This document shows, one piece after another, positions 49,558 through 57,830 of a DNA stretch of 64,000 nt. The translations under genes and the position numbers were made by a program. Positions within the stretch are counted from its first letter, which is position 1; each line of letters starts with the position of its first letter. The stretch comes from Bradyrhizobium mercantei. Its GTDB lineage: Bacteria; Pseudomonadota; Alphaproteobacteria; Rhizobiales; Xanthobacteraceae. A model generated the notes under the pieces. It did no database searches. It was not told the DNA's origin and saw only the letters and a list, made by a program, of their open reading frames with translations. The stretch lies in assembly GCF_001982635.1 (NCBI RefSeq), contig NZ_MKFI01000001.1, positions 550,774 to 614,773 of the forward strand. The letters run 5' to 3'.

Positions 49558-50763
49558 ATGAAATCCATCGCCACAAGCCTGTCCGCTGCCGGCCTCTTCG
49601 CCGCGGTGCTGGCCGGCCCCGCGCTCGCGCAACAGACGCCGCTCAAGATCGGCGTGCTGACCGATTTCCAGTCGGTCTATTCCGACATCGGCGGCGCCGG
49701 GAACGTGGAAGCCACCAAGATGGCGATCGAGGAGTTCGGCGGCTCGATGTTCGGCAAGCCGATCGAGCTCGTCACCGCCGATGCCCTCAACAAGGCCGAC
49801 GTCGCCGCCACCATCACCCGCAAATGGTACGAGGCCGAGAACGTCGACATGATCATCGACATGCCGACCTCGGCGACGGCGCTCGCCGGCATGGAGATGT
49901 CGAAGCAGTTCGAGAAGATCATGATCGTGACGGACGCGGCGAGCTCCGACATCACCGGCAAATCCTGCTCGCCCTACACGCTGCACTGGACCTACGACAC
50001 CTACGCCAACGCCCACACCGTGGGCAGCGCGATCGTGAAGAACGGCGGCGACACCTGGTTCTTCATCACCGCCGACTACGTGTTCGGGCACTCGATCGAG
50101 CGCGACACCGGCGATGTGGTCCGCGCCGCCGGCGGCAAGGTGCTCGGCAGCGCCCGGCACCCGCTCAACACGCCGGATTTCTCCTCCTTCCTGCTGCAGG
50201 CGCAGTCATCGAAGGCAAAGATCGTCGGCCTCGCCAATGGCGGCGGCGATACCATCAACGCGATCAAGCAGGCCGCCGAATTCGGCGTCGTCGCGGGCGG
50301 GCAGAATCTGGCTGGTATCGTGATGTTCATCTCCGACATCCACAGCCTCGGGCTGAAGCTCGCGCAGGGCCTGATCATCACCGAGGCCTACTATTGGGAT
50401 CTCAACGACCGCACCCGCGCCTTCGGCAAACGCTTCTTCGAGCGCATGAAGCGGATGCCGACGATGAACCAGGCCGCCACCTACAGCGCCACCCTGCACT
50501 ACCTCAACGCGGTGAAGGCCGCCGGCACCAAGGAGACCAAGCCGGTTTTGGCGAAGATGCGCGCGACCCCGGTCCGCGACGCCTTCACCGACAATGGCGT
50601 GGTGCGCGAGGACGGCCGCATGGTGCACTCGATGTTCCTGTTCGAGGTCAAGAAGCCCGAGGAATCGAAGGCGCCGTGGGATTACTACAAGGTGCTCGTC
50701 GAGGTGCCCGGCGACCAGGCGTTCCGGCCGCTGAAGGACGGCGGCTGCCCGCTCATCAAGTGA
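49558..50763 (+). CDS. ABC transporter substrate-binding protein, Leu/Ile/Val type
   Basis: 401 residues. A Sec signal peptide with cleavage after ALA (24), then a type I periplasmic binding fold of the Peripla_BP_6 (branched-chain amino acid receptor) class: LKIGVLTDFQSVYSDIGG at the mature start, ELVTADALNKADVAATITRKW. GGAGG is ten bases before the ATG. No permease or ATPase gene is next to it, so it must use components encoded elsewhere. Neighbouring acyl-CoA ligase suggests an organic acid ligand rather than an amino acid (inference). Confidence 0.9.
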   Translation: MKSIATSLSAAGLFAAVLAGPALAQQTPLKIGVLTDFQSVYSDIGGAGNVEATKMAIEEFGGSMFGKPIELVTADALNKADVAATITRKWYEAENVDMIIDMPTSATALAGMEMSKQFEKIMIVTDAASSDITGKSCSPYTLHWTYDTYANAHTVGSAIVKNGGDTWFFITADYVFGHSIERDTGDVVRAAGGKVLGSARHPLNTPDFSSFLLQAQSSKAKIVGLANGGGDTINAIKQAAEFGVVAGGQNLAGIVMFISDIHSLGLKLAQGLIITEAYYWDLNDRTRAFGKRFFERMKRMPTMNQAATYSATLHYLNAVKAAGTKETKPVLAKMRATPVRDAFTDNGVVREDGRMVHSMFLFEVKKPEESKAPWDYYKVLVEVPGDQAFRPLKDGGCPLIK

Positions 50764-50830
50764 GCCAATACCATCATGGCCGGGGTCCAGGACCTCGGCC
50801 AAGGCATTCAAATTGTTAGCTAAAAGCTGG

Positions 50831-50903
50831 CAGGAGTGGCAGGGCTCGAACCTGCGACCCCCGGTTTTGGAGACCGGTGCTCTACCAATTGAGCTACACT
50901 CCT
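50831..50903 (-). tRNA. tRNA-Trp (CCA)
   Basis: Read on the minus strand: acceptor AGGAGTG pairs with CACTCCT, D loop with AATTGGTAGAGC, anticodon loop CTCCAAA giving anticodon CCA, T loop with GGTTCGAGCCC, discriminator G. CCA is encoded right after (50830-50828). In many bacteria tRNA-Trp directly precedes secE; here it lies 7.4 kb away from it on the same strand. Confidence 0.97.
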
Positions 50904-51096
50904 GCAGGGAACCCGCGTCACCGCCGGTTCGCGCCGTTTCAAGCACAGGGCATGGCCGGTTTGCAAGGGCGAAGCAGCGAAGCTTCTGTTCATTGCAAAA
51001 CTTCTGCGCCAGACTTCGACGATCACCGCAAGATCACCCCAAAGATCACCCCCATGCCGGCGCCTCGCCGCAAGAATCAAGAACCAGGGAGAGACC

Positions 51097-52320
51097 ATGA
51101 ACGCCCAGACCGCCACCAAGCACGCCGCCAGCCAAGCCACCCCGTCCCTCCCTCTCGCCAAGCCCGAATCGATCGGGCTGTCGAGCGCGCGGCTGCAGGC
51201 GCTGTCCGACACCTTCAAGCGCGAGGTCGACAAGGGAACCGCACCCGGCTTCACGGTGCTGGTGGCGCGGCGCGGCCAGATCGGCTGGTTCGACGCGATC
51301 GGCCGGCAGAGCCCGGCGGCCGCCGCGCCGATGACGCATGACACGATCTTCCGCATCTTCTCGATGACCAAGCCGATCGTCTCGGTCGGCATCATGCAGC
51401 TGCTAGAGGACGGCCACTTCCTGCTCAACGACCCCGTCGCGAAATTCATCCCCGAATTCGCCGAGACCAAGGTCGGCGTCGAACGCGACGGCAAGCTCGA
51501 GCTGGTACCCGTGCAGCGGCAGATGACCATCCAGGACCTGCTGCGCCACACGTCGGGTTTGACGTATGACCACACCGGCAACGGCCCGGTGCAGGAGCTC
51601 TACAAGCAGTCGCGGCTGCGCAGCCGCAAGATCACCAATGCCGAGCACGCCACCATGCTCGCCGGCATGCCGCTGGTCTGCCAGCCCGGCGCCGAGTGGA
51701 ACTACAGCCGCTCGACCGACGTCCTCGGCCGCATCATCGAGGTCGTCAGCGGCAAGACGCTTGGTGCGTACCTCACCGACCACATCCTCTCGCCGTTGCA
51801 GATGAACGAGACCGCCTTCCACACCGCCGAAGCCAATGCCGGCCGGCTCGCCGAGGCCTTTGCCAACGATCCCTGGACCAACGAGAAGGTGCAGCTGTTC
51901 AACATGCTGGAGAAGCCGGCGATGGAATCCGGCGGCGGCGGGCTGGTGTCGACCACGATGGACTATGCCCGCTTCGCGCAGATGCTGCTCAATGGCGGCT
52001 CGCTCGACGGCACCAGGATCATCGGGCGCAAGACGCTCGAATTCATGGCGTCCGATCACCTCGGCGCCGGCGTCAAGGTCCAGGGCACGCTGGTATCGCC
52101 CGGCCACAGTTTCGGCCTTGGCTTTGCGGTGCGCATGCAGCAGGGCATCGCGCCGTTCTCCGGCTCGGTCGGCCAGTTCTTCTGGAGCGGCATGGCTGGC
52201 ACGTTCTTCTGGATCGATCCGAGTGAAGACTTGATCGCGGTCTTCATGATGCAGGGCCCGGGCCAGCGCGAATACACCCGCTCGCTGGTGAGGAACGGGG
52301 TTTACGCGGCGGTGGAGTGA
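51097..52320 (+). CDS. serine hydrolase of the beta-lactamase/penicillin-binding fold (class C-like)
   Basis: 407 residues. The SxxK motif is Ser89-Met-Thr-Lys92 (FSMTK), the YxN-like element reads YSR in WNYSRSTDVLG, and HSFGLGF near the C-terminus fits the third element. No signal peptide is evident, so it is probably a cytoplasmic esterase or amide hydrolase rather than a true beta-lactamase. The ATG at 51097 follows AGGGAGAG. It lies downstream of, and on the opposite strand from, tRNA-Trp. Confidence 0.9.
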   Translation: MNAQTATKHAASQATPSLPLAKPESIGLSSARLQALSDTFKREVDKGTAPGFTVLVARRGQIGWFDAIGRQSPAAAAPMTHDTIFRIFSMTKPIVSVGIMQLLEDGHFLLNDPVAKFIPEFAETKVGVERDGKLELVPVQRQMTIQDLLRHTSGLTYDHTGNGPVQELYKQSRLRSRKITNAEHATMLAGMPLVCQPGAEWNYSRSTDVLGRIIEVVSGKTLGAYLTDHILSPLQMNETAFHTAEANAGRLAEAFANDPWTNEKVQLFNMLEKPAMESGGGGLVSTTMDYARFAQMLLNGGSLDGTRIIGRKTLEFMASDHLGAGVKVQGTLVSPGHSFGLGFAVRMQQGIAPFSGSVGQFFWSGMAGTFFWIDPSEDLIAVFMMQGPGQREYTRSLVRNGVYAAVE

Positions 52321-52343
52321 GGCGAACTCTTGCCTACTTGCTC

Positions 52344-52424
52344 CGTCATGCCCGGGCTTGTCCCGGGCATCCACGTTAGGGCGGCAGGAAGACGTGGATG
52401 GCCGGGACAAGCCCGGCCATGACG
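52344..52424. repeat. dispersed palindromic repeat, family A (CGTCATGCCCGGGC type)
   Basis: Imperfect inverted repeat of 81 bases beginning CGTCATGCCCGGG and ending CCGGCCATGACG, with ATCCACGT/ACGTGGAT inside. I recognise this as a very common intergenic repeat in Bradyrhizobium (from memory). It fills the gap between two convergent genes. Confidence 0.8.
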
Positions 52425-52449
52425 ACCGACGTCTTAACCAACGCCGGCC

Positions 52450-53217
52450 TCAGCTGATCGTCGCGCCGCCGTCGATCACGATGGTCTGGCCGGTCATGAA
52501 GTCACCGGCGCGCGAGCCCATCATCACGGCAGCGCCCGCGATCTCATCCGGCACGCCGATCCGCAGCAGCGGCGAGCGCGCGGTCGAGGCCTTCAGATTG
52601 TCGGGATTGTCCCACAGCGCCTTGGCGAAGTCGGTCTTGATCAGGCCCGGCGCGATACAGTTCACGCGGATATTGTGCTTGCCGTATTCGCAAGCGAGGT
52701 TGCGCGCGAGCTGCATGTCGGCGGCCTTCGAGATCGCGTAGGCGCCGAGGATGGTCGAGCCCTTCAGGCCGCCGATCGAGGACACGATGATGATGGAGCC
52801 GTCCTTGCGCTCGATCATCTGCGGCACCACCATCGAGATCAGCCAGTTGTTGGCGACGATGTTGTTGTCGAGGATTTTTCTGAACTGATCGTCGGAAATG
52901 CCGGCGAGCGGACCGTAATACGGGTTCGACGCCGCGTTGCAGACCAGCACGTCGATCCTGCCGAAGGCGCGGTTGCTCTCGTCGACCAGGTTCTGCAGAT
53001 TTTCCTTCGACGAGATGTTGGCTGCGATCGCAACCGCGGTGCCCTTGCCATAGCTGGTGTTGATCTCCGCAGCCACCTGCTCGCAGACGTCGGCCTTACG
53101 CGAGGAAATCACGACCTTGGCGCCGTGCTCGGCCATGCGCTCGGCGATCGCGCGTCCGATGCCGCGCGTCGAGCCGGTGATGACGGCGACTTTTCCCTTC
53201 ATGTCGAACAAGGTCAT
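52450..53217 (-). CDS. short-chain dehydrogenase/reductase
   Basis: 255-residue classical SDR. TGSTRGIG (14-21) binds NAD(P), NAA is at 94-96, and the catalytic residues are Ser146 or 147 with Tyr160 and Lys164 (YAISK). The C-terminal GQTIVIDGGATIS is typical. Substrate unknown. It may be co-transcribed with the histidine-phosphatase gene upstream (75-base gap). Confidence 0.93.
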   Translation of the reverse strand: MTLFDMKGKVAVITGSTRGIGRAIAERMAEHGAKVVISSRKADVCEQVAAEINTSYGKGTAVAIAANISSKENLQNLVDESNRAFGRIDVLVCNAASNPYYGPLAGISDDQFRKILDNNIVANNWLISMVVPQMIERKDGSIIIVSSIGGLKGSTILGAYAISKAADMQLARNLACEYGKHNIRVNCIAPGLIKTDFAKALWDNPDNLKASTARSPLLRIGVPDEIAGAAVMMGSRAGDFMTGQTIVIDGGATIS

Positions 53218-53292
53218 GGTTCTCTCCCTGATGTAAGGTGTTCAAATTCTACGTTGAGCTTAGGCAGCGTTGTCGTGTTGCGATAGCAGCAA

Positions 53293-54000
53293 TCACGCAA
53301 GCTTGCTCGCCGGCCGCACCTCGGGTCCGGACGGCTGATGCATGGCGGCGTGCCTGGGATCGGCGATCCAGGGCTGCTGGTTGACCATCGGCAGCCGCCA
53401 CGTCGACACGTTGGGCGCCGCGATGTGATCGAGCCGCGTCACCGAGACATTGTCGATATCAAACGACAGGCCCCGATCCGGCTGGCCGCCAAGTGCAAGA
53501 CCGACCGCGGCCCTGATCACGCCACCATGGCCGACCGCGATGATGTCCCGGCCCGCCTCTGCTGCGGTGATCCGCACGATGGTGCGGCAGACGCGGGTGT
53601 AGAGATCCATGAAGCTCTCGCCGCCAGGTGCCGGCTCATTGACGTCGGCGAACCAGAGATTCCCCGGCGGACGGCTGGCGAGAAATGCCGCCCGGTTCAT
53701 GCCCTGCCACTGGCCGAGATGCAGCTCGGCGAAGTCGCGCTCCTGCGTCATGCCGGCAGGCTTCGGGAAACCGGCGGCCCAGATCGCTTCCGCGGTCTTG
53801 TGCGTGCGCTTCAGATTGCTCGAATACCATACCGCATTGCGCGGCAGCATCTTGGCGACCGCCTCGAACACTTCGACGTCGCCGGTGTCGCAGTCGATGT
53901 CCTCCTGCCCGTAGATGTTGCCGCCATCGCTGCGCACCGGCGCGTGGCGAACCCACCACCAGCGTGTCACCGTCACGTTAGGCTTCTCTGGATTGGACAT
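53293..54000 (-). CDS. histidine phosphatase (phosphoglycerate-mutase-like) family protein
   Basis: 235 residues. The phosphohistidine motif is VRHA (Arg18, His19) in place of the usual RHG, as also in some CobC-like members. SSNLKRTHKTA supplies a further arginine, ELHLGQWQG the catalytic acidic residue, and VGHGG the second histidine. Probably a small-molecule phosphatase; the substrate is not predictable. Divergent from the second SDR gene. Confidence 0.87.
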   Translation of the reverse strand: MSNPEKPNVTVTRWWWVRHAPVRSDGGNIYGQEDIDCDTGDVEVFEAVAKMLPRNAVWYSSNLKRTHKTAEAIWAAGFPKPAGMTQERDFAELHLGQWQGMNRAAFLASRPPGNLWFADVNEPAPGGESFMDLYTRVCRTIVRITAAEAGRDIIAVGHGGVIRAAVGLALGGQPDRGLSFDIDNVSVTRLDHIAAPNVSTWRLPMVNQQPWIADPRHAAMHQPSGPEVRPASKLA

Positions 54001-54152
54001 CGGATGAGCCCTTCAATAGTGTCCCGTCACGCTGTACGTCACGCCGCACATCGTCTCAAGTGCTTCTGACGTTTGAAATTTTGTTTGAATTCCGTCGCGC
54101 GGCAGACGCACCACGGATCACGCGAATGAACCATGTGAACAGGGAGAAAATC

Positions 54153-54938
54153 ATGGGCCGCCTCGAAGGCAAATCGGTCATCATCACCGGCGCGGGAAGC
54201 GGCATCGGCCGCGCGGCGTCGCTGCTGTTCACCAAGGAAGGCGCCAAGCTGATCGCGGTCGATCGCACCGATGCCGTGAACGACACCGCCAAGCTGTTGC
54301 GCGATGCCGGCGGCATCGTCGAAGCCGTCACTGCGGACGCGGGCTCCGAGAGCGACGTGAAGGCATTCATCGACAAGGCCGTCGCGAAATACGGCAAGCT
54401 CGATGCGATCTGGGCCAATGCCGGCGTCAGCGGCGGCCTCGTCCCGCTCGCCGACCAGACTCCGGAACATTGGCAGGAAGTGTTGCGCGTCAATCTGATC
54501 GGCCCGTTCCTTGCGATCAAGCATTCGATTCCGCACATGACCAAGCAAGGTTCCGGCTCGATCGTCTGCACCGCATCCGTCGCGGGCCTGAAGTCCGGCG
54601 CCAGCGGACATCCCTACGGCGCCAGCAAGGCCGGCGTCATCAGCCTGGTGCAGACCACCGCCTACTCGCTCTCCGGCACCGGCGTGCGCATCAATGCGAT
54701 CTGCCCGGGCCTGATCGAGACCGGCATGACCAAGCCGGTGTTCGATCGCGCCAAGGAGCGCGGCACCCAGGACAAGATCGGCCAGCTCAATCCGCTGAAG
54801 CGCCCCGGCCAGCCGCACGAACTCGCCGCGATGGGATTGTTTTTGGCCAGCGACGAGGCGTCGTACGTCAACGGCCAGGCCATCCCGGTCGACGGCGGCC
54901 TGACGGCGTCGATGCCGTATACGGGCAAGCCGATTTAG
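54153..54938 (+). CDS. short-chain dehydrogenase/reductase
   Basis: 261-residue classical SDR. TGAGSGIG (12-19), NAG (89-91), Ser142, Tyr155 and Lys159 (YGASK) are all intact. Start ATG at 54153 preceded by AGGGAG; an in-frame ATG at 54060 would add 31 unrelated residues. Distinct from the SDR at 52450-53217, so not a recent duplicate. Substrate unknown. Confidence 0.93.
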   Translation: MGRLEGKSVIITGAGSGIGRAASLLFTKEGAKLIAVDRTDAVNDTAKLLRDAGGIVEAVTADAGSESDVKAFIDKAVAKYGKLDAIWANAGVSGGLVPLADQTPEHWQEVLRVNLIGPFLAIKHSIPHMTKQGSGSIVCTASVAGLKSGASGHPYGASKAGVISLVQTTAYSLSGTGVRINAICPGLIETGMTKPVFDRAKERGTQDKIGQLNPLKRPGQPHELAAMGLFLASDEASYVNGQAIPVDGGLTASMPYTGKPI

Positions 54939-55342
54939 CAAGAGGCTCTCGCCGTAACTGGCCCGATCTTCACTTGGCCGGGGCGTCCACCCCTTCGCTG
55001 AGTCGGTGAAGTTCGGACAGCGCGATAACGCCACCACATCCACCACTGTCGTCCCTGCGAAAGCAGGGACCCATACTCCGCAGCGGATGTTGCCGACGGG
55101 CCTCGTCGTTCCAGCGTCGCGCGATAATCAGCCTGGGTGGTTATGGGTCCCTGCTTTCGCAGGGACGACGCCGAGTGTGTTGCCCGGCCTTCACATCATA
55201 CATCCTCGCGGCGCGTTGCGCCCGTCGTGTCGAATGGGCAACACCGGTCCGAATATTGCTTGGCCTTCGCAGACGAACCAGCTGCTATACTTCGCTGACA
55301 AGATCGCCGGCACACCCACAATCTCTCCAAAACGAACAGGCC
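54939..55342. other. spacer carrying a long palindromic repeat
   Basis: About 400 bases between the SDR and the ArgE-like gene. Its centre is the 28-bp-arm palindrome at 55048-55169. The remainder (55170-55342) precedes the deacetylase; I see no convincing promoter or gene. Confidence 0.5.
55048..55169. repeat. dispersed palindromic repeat, family B (GTCGTCCCTGCG type)
   Basis: Perfect 28-bp inverted arms (55048-55075 and 55142-55169) around a 66-base interior; each arm itself holds the small hairpin GTCCCTGC...GCAGGGAC. I recognise the type as common in Bradyrhizobium (from memory). Confidence 0.85.
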
Positions 55343-56512
55343 ATGCAAAGCCCACGTCCCGACCGCATTCGCAAACTTCTCGCCGACCTCGTCGCCTTCG
55401 ACACGATCAGCGACCGCAGCAACCTGCCCCTGATCGACTATATCGAGCGCTATCTCGCCTCGCTCGGCGTCGGCGCGCAGCGCATTGTCGATGAGACCGG
55501 GCAAAAATCCTCGCTGTGGGTCACGGTCGGCCCTGAGGACAAGGCCGGGCTGGTTCTGTCCGGGCATACCGATGTCGTGCCGGTTGCGGGACAGGACTGG
55601 AGCCATGACCCGTTCGAGCTGGTCGAGCGCGACGGCCGGCTGTACGGCCGCGGCACCACCGACATGAAGGGCTTTGTCGCGGTCTGCCTCGCGATGGTTC
55701 CGGAAATGCTCGCGGCCGAGCTGAAGACGCCGATCAATCTGGCGATCTCCTATGACGAGGAGATCGGTTGCGTCGGCGTGCGGCCGATGCTGCGCGACGT
55801 CGCGCGCAAGCCGATCAGGCCGCTTGGCTGCTTCGTCGGCGAGCCGACCCAGATGCAGGTGATCATCGGACACAAGGGCAAGCACGGCGTGCGCGCCACG
55901 TTCCGCGGCCTCGCCCGCCACTCCTCGATCGCGCCCGATGGCGTCAATGCGATCGAATACGCGGCCGACCTCATCACCGAAATCCGCCGCCGCGCCGAAC
56001 TTCTCGCCGCGAAAAGCGAGAGCGACAGTCTCTATGACGTGCCGCACTCCACCCTGCTGACCAGCATCGTGCATGGCGGCGCCGCGCTGAACATCGTGCC
56101 CGACCAGTGCACGGTGGAGTTCGAATGCCGCGGCATCGGCATCACCGAGTCAAGGCAGGTGACCGACTCGATCATCGCCTGGGCCAAGGCCGAGATCGAG
56201 CCCAGAATGCGCGAACGCCATCCGGAGTGCGGCATCGATTTCGAGGAGATCCTCGACTACCCCGCGCTCGATACGGCGGCAGACGATCCGGTCGTCACGC
56301 TGGCAAAACAACTCGCCGGCCGCAACGACCACGCCAAGGTCGCCTTCGGCACCGAGGCGAGCCTGTTCGTCAGCATGGCGGATGTGCCGTCGGTCGTGGT
56401 CGGCCCCGGCTCGATCGCCCAGGCACATACGCCGGACGAGTTCGTCGAGATGTCGCAGCTCGAGGCGTGCGGAGATTTTGTTGCACGGCTGATCACGCAT
56501 TGCGCGAAGTAA
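55343..56512 (+). CDS. argE: acetylornithine deacetylase-like M20 metallopeptidase
   Basis: 389-residue ArgE-type amidohydrolase, probably removing the acetyl group of N-acetylornithine in arginine synthesis. M20 metal ligands are visible: His75 (SGHTDVVP), Asp107 (TTDMKG), catalytic Glu139 and ligand Glu140 (SYDEEIG), FVGEP, and a final His in IAQAHTPDEFV. Start at 55343 (MQSPRP); in-frame codons upstream run into the repeat region. The gene symbol is a family assignment, since related M20 enzymes act on other N-acyl amino acids. Confidence 0.85.
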   Translation: MQSPRPDRIRKLLADLVAFDTISDRSNLPLIDYIERYLASLGVGAQRIVDETGQKSSLWVTVGPEDKAGLVLSGHTDVVPVAGQDWSHDPFELVERDGRLYGRGTTDMKGFVAVCLAMVPEMLAAELKTPINLAISYDEEIGCVGVRPMLRDVARKPIRPLGCFVGEPTQMQVIIGHKGKHGVRATFRGLARHSSIAPDGVNAIEYAADLITEIRRRAELLAAKSESDSLYDVPHSTLLTSIVHGGAALNIVPDQCTVEFECRGIGITESRQVTDSIIAWAKAEIEPRMRERHPECGIDFEEILDYPALDTAADDPVVTLAKQLAGRNDHAKVAFGTEASLFVSMADVPSVVVGPGSIAQAHTPDEFVEMSQLEACGDFVARLITHCAK

Positions 56513-56516
56513 GGCC

Positions 56517-56885
56517 TTACGAAAACTTTCCCCAGGCGCGCTCCGTCACCCACCAGATGAACTTGTCTCCCGCGACGATGGCGGCGCCGACGACAAGCCA
56601 TGCCAAGACGTCGTCAGACCGCATAACAAGCCCTAACACCAGCACCGGCACGATCATCAACAGATAGTAAGGCCCGGTGTAGCGGCAGTGCGTCCTTCCG
56701 CAACGCCGCGCGTTGAGGATGCAGGCCAAAGCCATCCAGAGCAGTGCTGCGGACCACACCGCAATGCGCAGCGGCAGCGAGACGAGCAGGCCGACGAACA
56801 GGCCGGCGTGCGGCATCCACCAGGCCAACGCGCTGCTGCGCCAGCTGCCTAGCCAGTCGCGGGACGCGGGTGCAGATAAGGCCAT
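56517..56885 (-). CDS. small membrane protein with RCGRxHC motif, last gene of the mer-like operon
   Basis: 122 residues with about four hydrophobic helices (25-38, 42-57, 72-88, 94-107) and a cytoplasm- or loop-facing cysteine pair Cys62 and Cys67 in RRCGRTHCRYTGPYY. A two-cysteine loop in a small membrane protein next to MerT/MerP-like genes suggests metal handling (inference). Starts five bases after the GDCCVxC gene stop, so it is in the same operon. Convergent with argE, four bases apart. I do not know a functional name. Confidence 0.78.
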   Translation of the reverse strand: MALSAPASRDWLGSWRSSALAWWMPHAGLFVGLLVSLPLRIAVWSAALLWMALACILNARRCGRTHCRYTGPYYLLMIVPVLVLGLVMRSDDVLAWLVVGAAIVAGDKFIWWVTERAWGKFS

Positions 56886-56890
56886 GGCGT

Positions 56891-57118
56891 TCAGCACCGG
56901 CAGCCCGAGGCTGCGTCCGCGGCGCCGGAATGCTCGGCCTGGATCGGCGGACAGGGCACCGAGCCGAACGAGCAAAACACGCAGCAGTCACCCGGCTTCG
57001 GCCGCAGTCGCTCGCCGCACCCCGTGCAGACATAGAAATACTGGCAGGCGTCGGTCGGCATCGTCTCGGACTTCGTGGTGCCACACTGCGGACAGGTGAT
57101 GACGGATTGCAGGATCAT
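56891..57118 (-). CDS. GDCCVxC-motif protein (cysteine form of a (seleno)protein family)
   Basis: 75 residues with ten cysteines: CPQC (9-12), C25, CTGC (31-34), then the hallmark GDCCVFC (43-49) and two more cysteines downstream. I recognise it as the family annotated as GDCCVxC domain-containing (seleno)protein, some of whose members have selenocysteine in this motif; here it is cysteine. The first two CxxC pairs look like a zinc ribbon. It lies 21 bases after merP and five before a membrane-protein gene. Function unknown; metal or thiol chemistry is likely from composition and context. Confidence 0.85.
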   Translation of the reverse strand: MILQSVITCPQCGTTKSETMPTDACQYFYVCTGCGERLRPKPGDCCVFCSFGSVPCPPIQAEHSGAADAASGCRC

Positions 57119-57139
57119 GGTGCTCAGCTCGGCCCCTAC

Positions 57140-57424
57140 TCAGCCCTTCGGCGCTGAAGGATAACCGGCATTGCTTGTGGCGCTCGTAAGCGCCGTCAGA
57201 TCAACCTTGCTGTCGTCGTAGGTCACGACCGCGGTCTTCTCCCGGAACGACACTGCGACCTTCGTAACGCCGGCTACAGCTTCGAGGCTGGCCTTCACGA
57301 TATGAGGACAGGCTGCACAATCCATATTCCTGACAGCGAGTGTCACCGTCTTCTCGGCGGCGAACGTGGCAGACGATGCCAGCACCGAAAGCAGGATTGC
57401 GAAGGGAGTGATCAGTCGGTTCAT
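57140..57424 (-). CDS. merP: MerP-like periplasmic heavy-metal-binding protein
   Basis: 94 residues. Signal peptide to about 23 (FAA), then one heavy-metal-associated domain with the metal site MDCAAC (34-39), matching MerP's MxCxxC. MerP takes mercuric ions in the periplasm and passes them to MerT. Twelve bases downstream of merT; the ATG at 57424 has GGAG upstream. A general HMA chaperone for another metal is the alternative. Confidence 0.87.
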   Translation of the reverse strand: MNRLITPFAILLSVLASSATFAAEKTVTLAVRNMDCAACPHIVKASLEAVAGVTKVAVSFREKTAVVTYDDSKVDLTALTSATSNAGYPSAPKG

Positions 57425-57436
57425 GGGGAACTCCAT

Positions 57437-57823
57437 TCAGGTGTCGAACAACAATGGTGCCAGGAGGTCGAAACCGAGGGCCGCGATGGCGAGCAGCGTT
57501 GCCGCGACAAGCGTCGTCTTCACCAGGCGATTTGGCAGCGGACGTGCGCAGGCCGCTCCTTCGGCGCAGGCAACCTTCGAGGACCGATAGGTCAGCCAGT
57601 ACCCCGCGCCGAGAAGCGCTGATGTCGCCGCGATGAAATAAGGCTGGTACGGCGCAAGCCGCGTGAGGTTGCCGATCCAGGCGCCGCCGACACCGAGGCT
57701 GAACAGCAGCAGCGGCGCGATGCAGCAGGACGACGCAGCAAACGCGCCCAGCAGGCCGCCGGTCGCCAGCAGTTGCGACCCACGGCTGGAATGAGCGGTG
57801 ATATTGCTTTCCTTGACCTTCAT
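57437..57823 (-). CDS. merT: MerT-like mercuric ion transporter
   Basis: 128 residues with three hydrophobic helices. The cysteine pair SSCC (33-34) lies in the first helix and the cytoplasmic pair Cys86/Cys92 is in the loop before the third helix, the MerT arrangement for relaying Hg(II) inward. Start ATG at 57823. It has no ribosome binding site, and the predicted MerR-type promoter ends only seven bases before it, so the mRNA is probably leaderless. Confidence 0.88.
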   Translation of the reverse strand: MKVKESNITAHSSRGSQLLATGGLLGAFAASSCCIAPLLLFSLGVGGAWIGNLTRLAPYQPYFIAATSALLGAGYWLTYRSSKVACAEGAACARPLPNRLVKTTLVAATLLAIAALGFDLLAPLLFDT

Positions 57824-57830
57824 GCCGATG

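Noticed and set aside
51097..52320. Calling this gene an antibiotic-resistance beta-lactamase
   Set aside because: It has the SxxK serine-hydrolase core but no signal peptide, and the second motif is YSR rather than YxN; an esterase-like role is more likely.
53338..54069. Plus-strand frame opposite the histidine phosphatase
   Set aside because: The minus-strand protein has the RH and GH catalytic motifs; the opposite frame has no domain features.
52450..54938. Idea that the two short-chain dehydrogenases are a tandem duplication
   Set aside because: Apart from the family motifs their sequences differ throughout and they lie on opposite strands.
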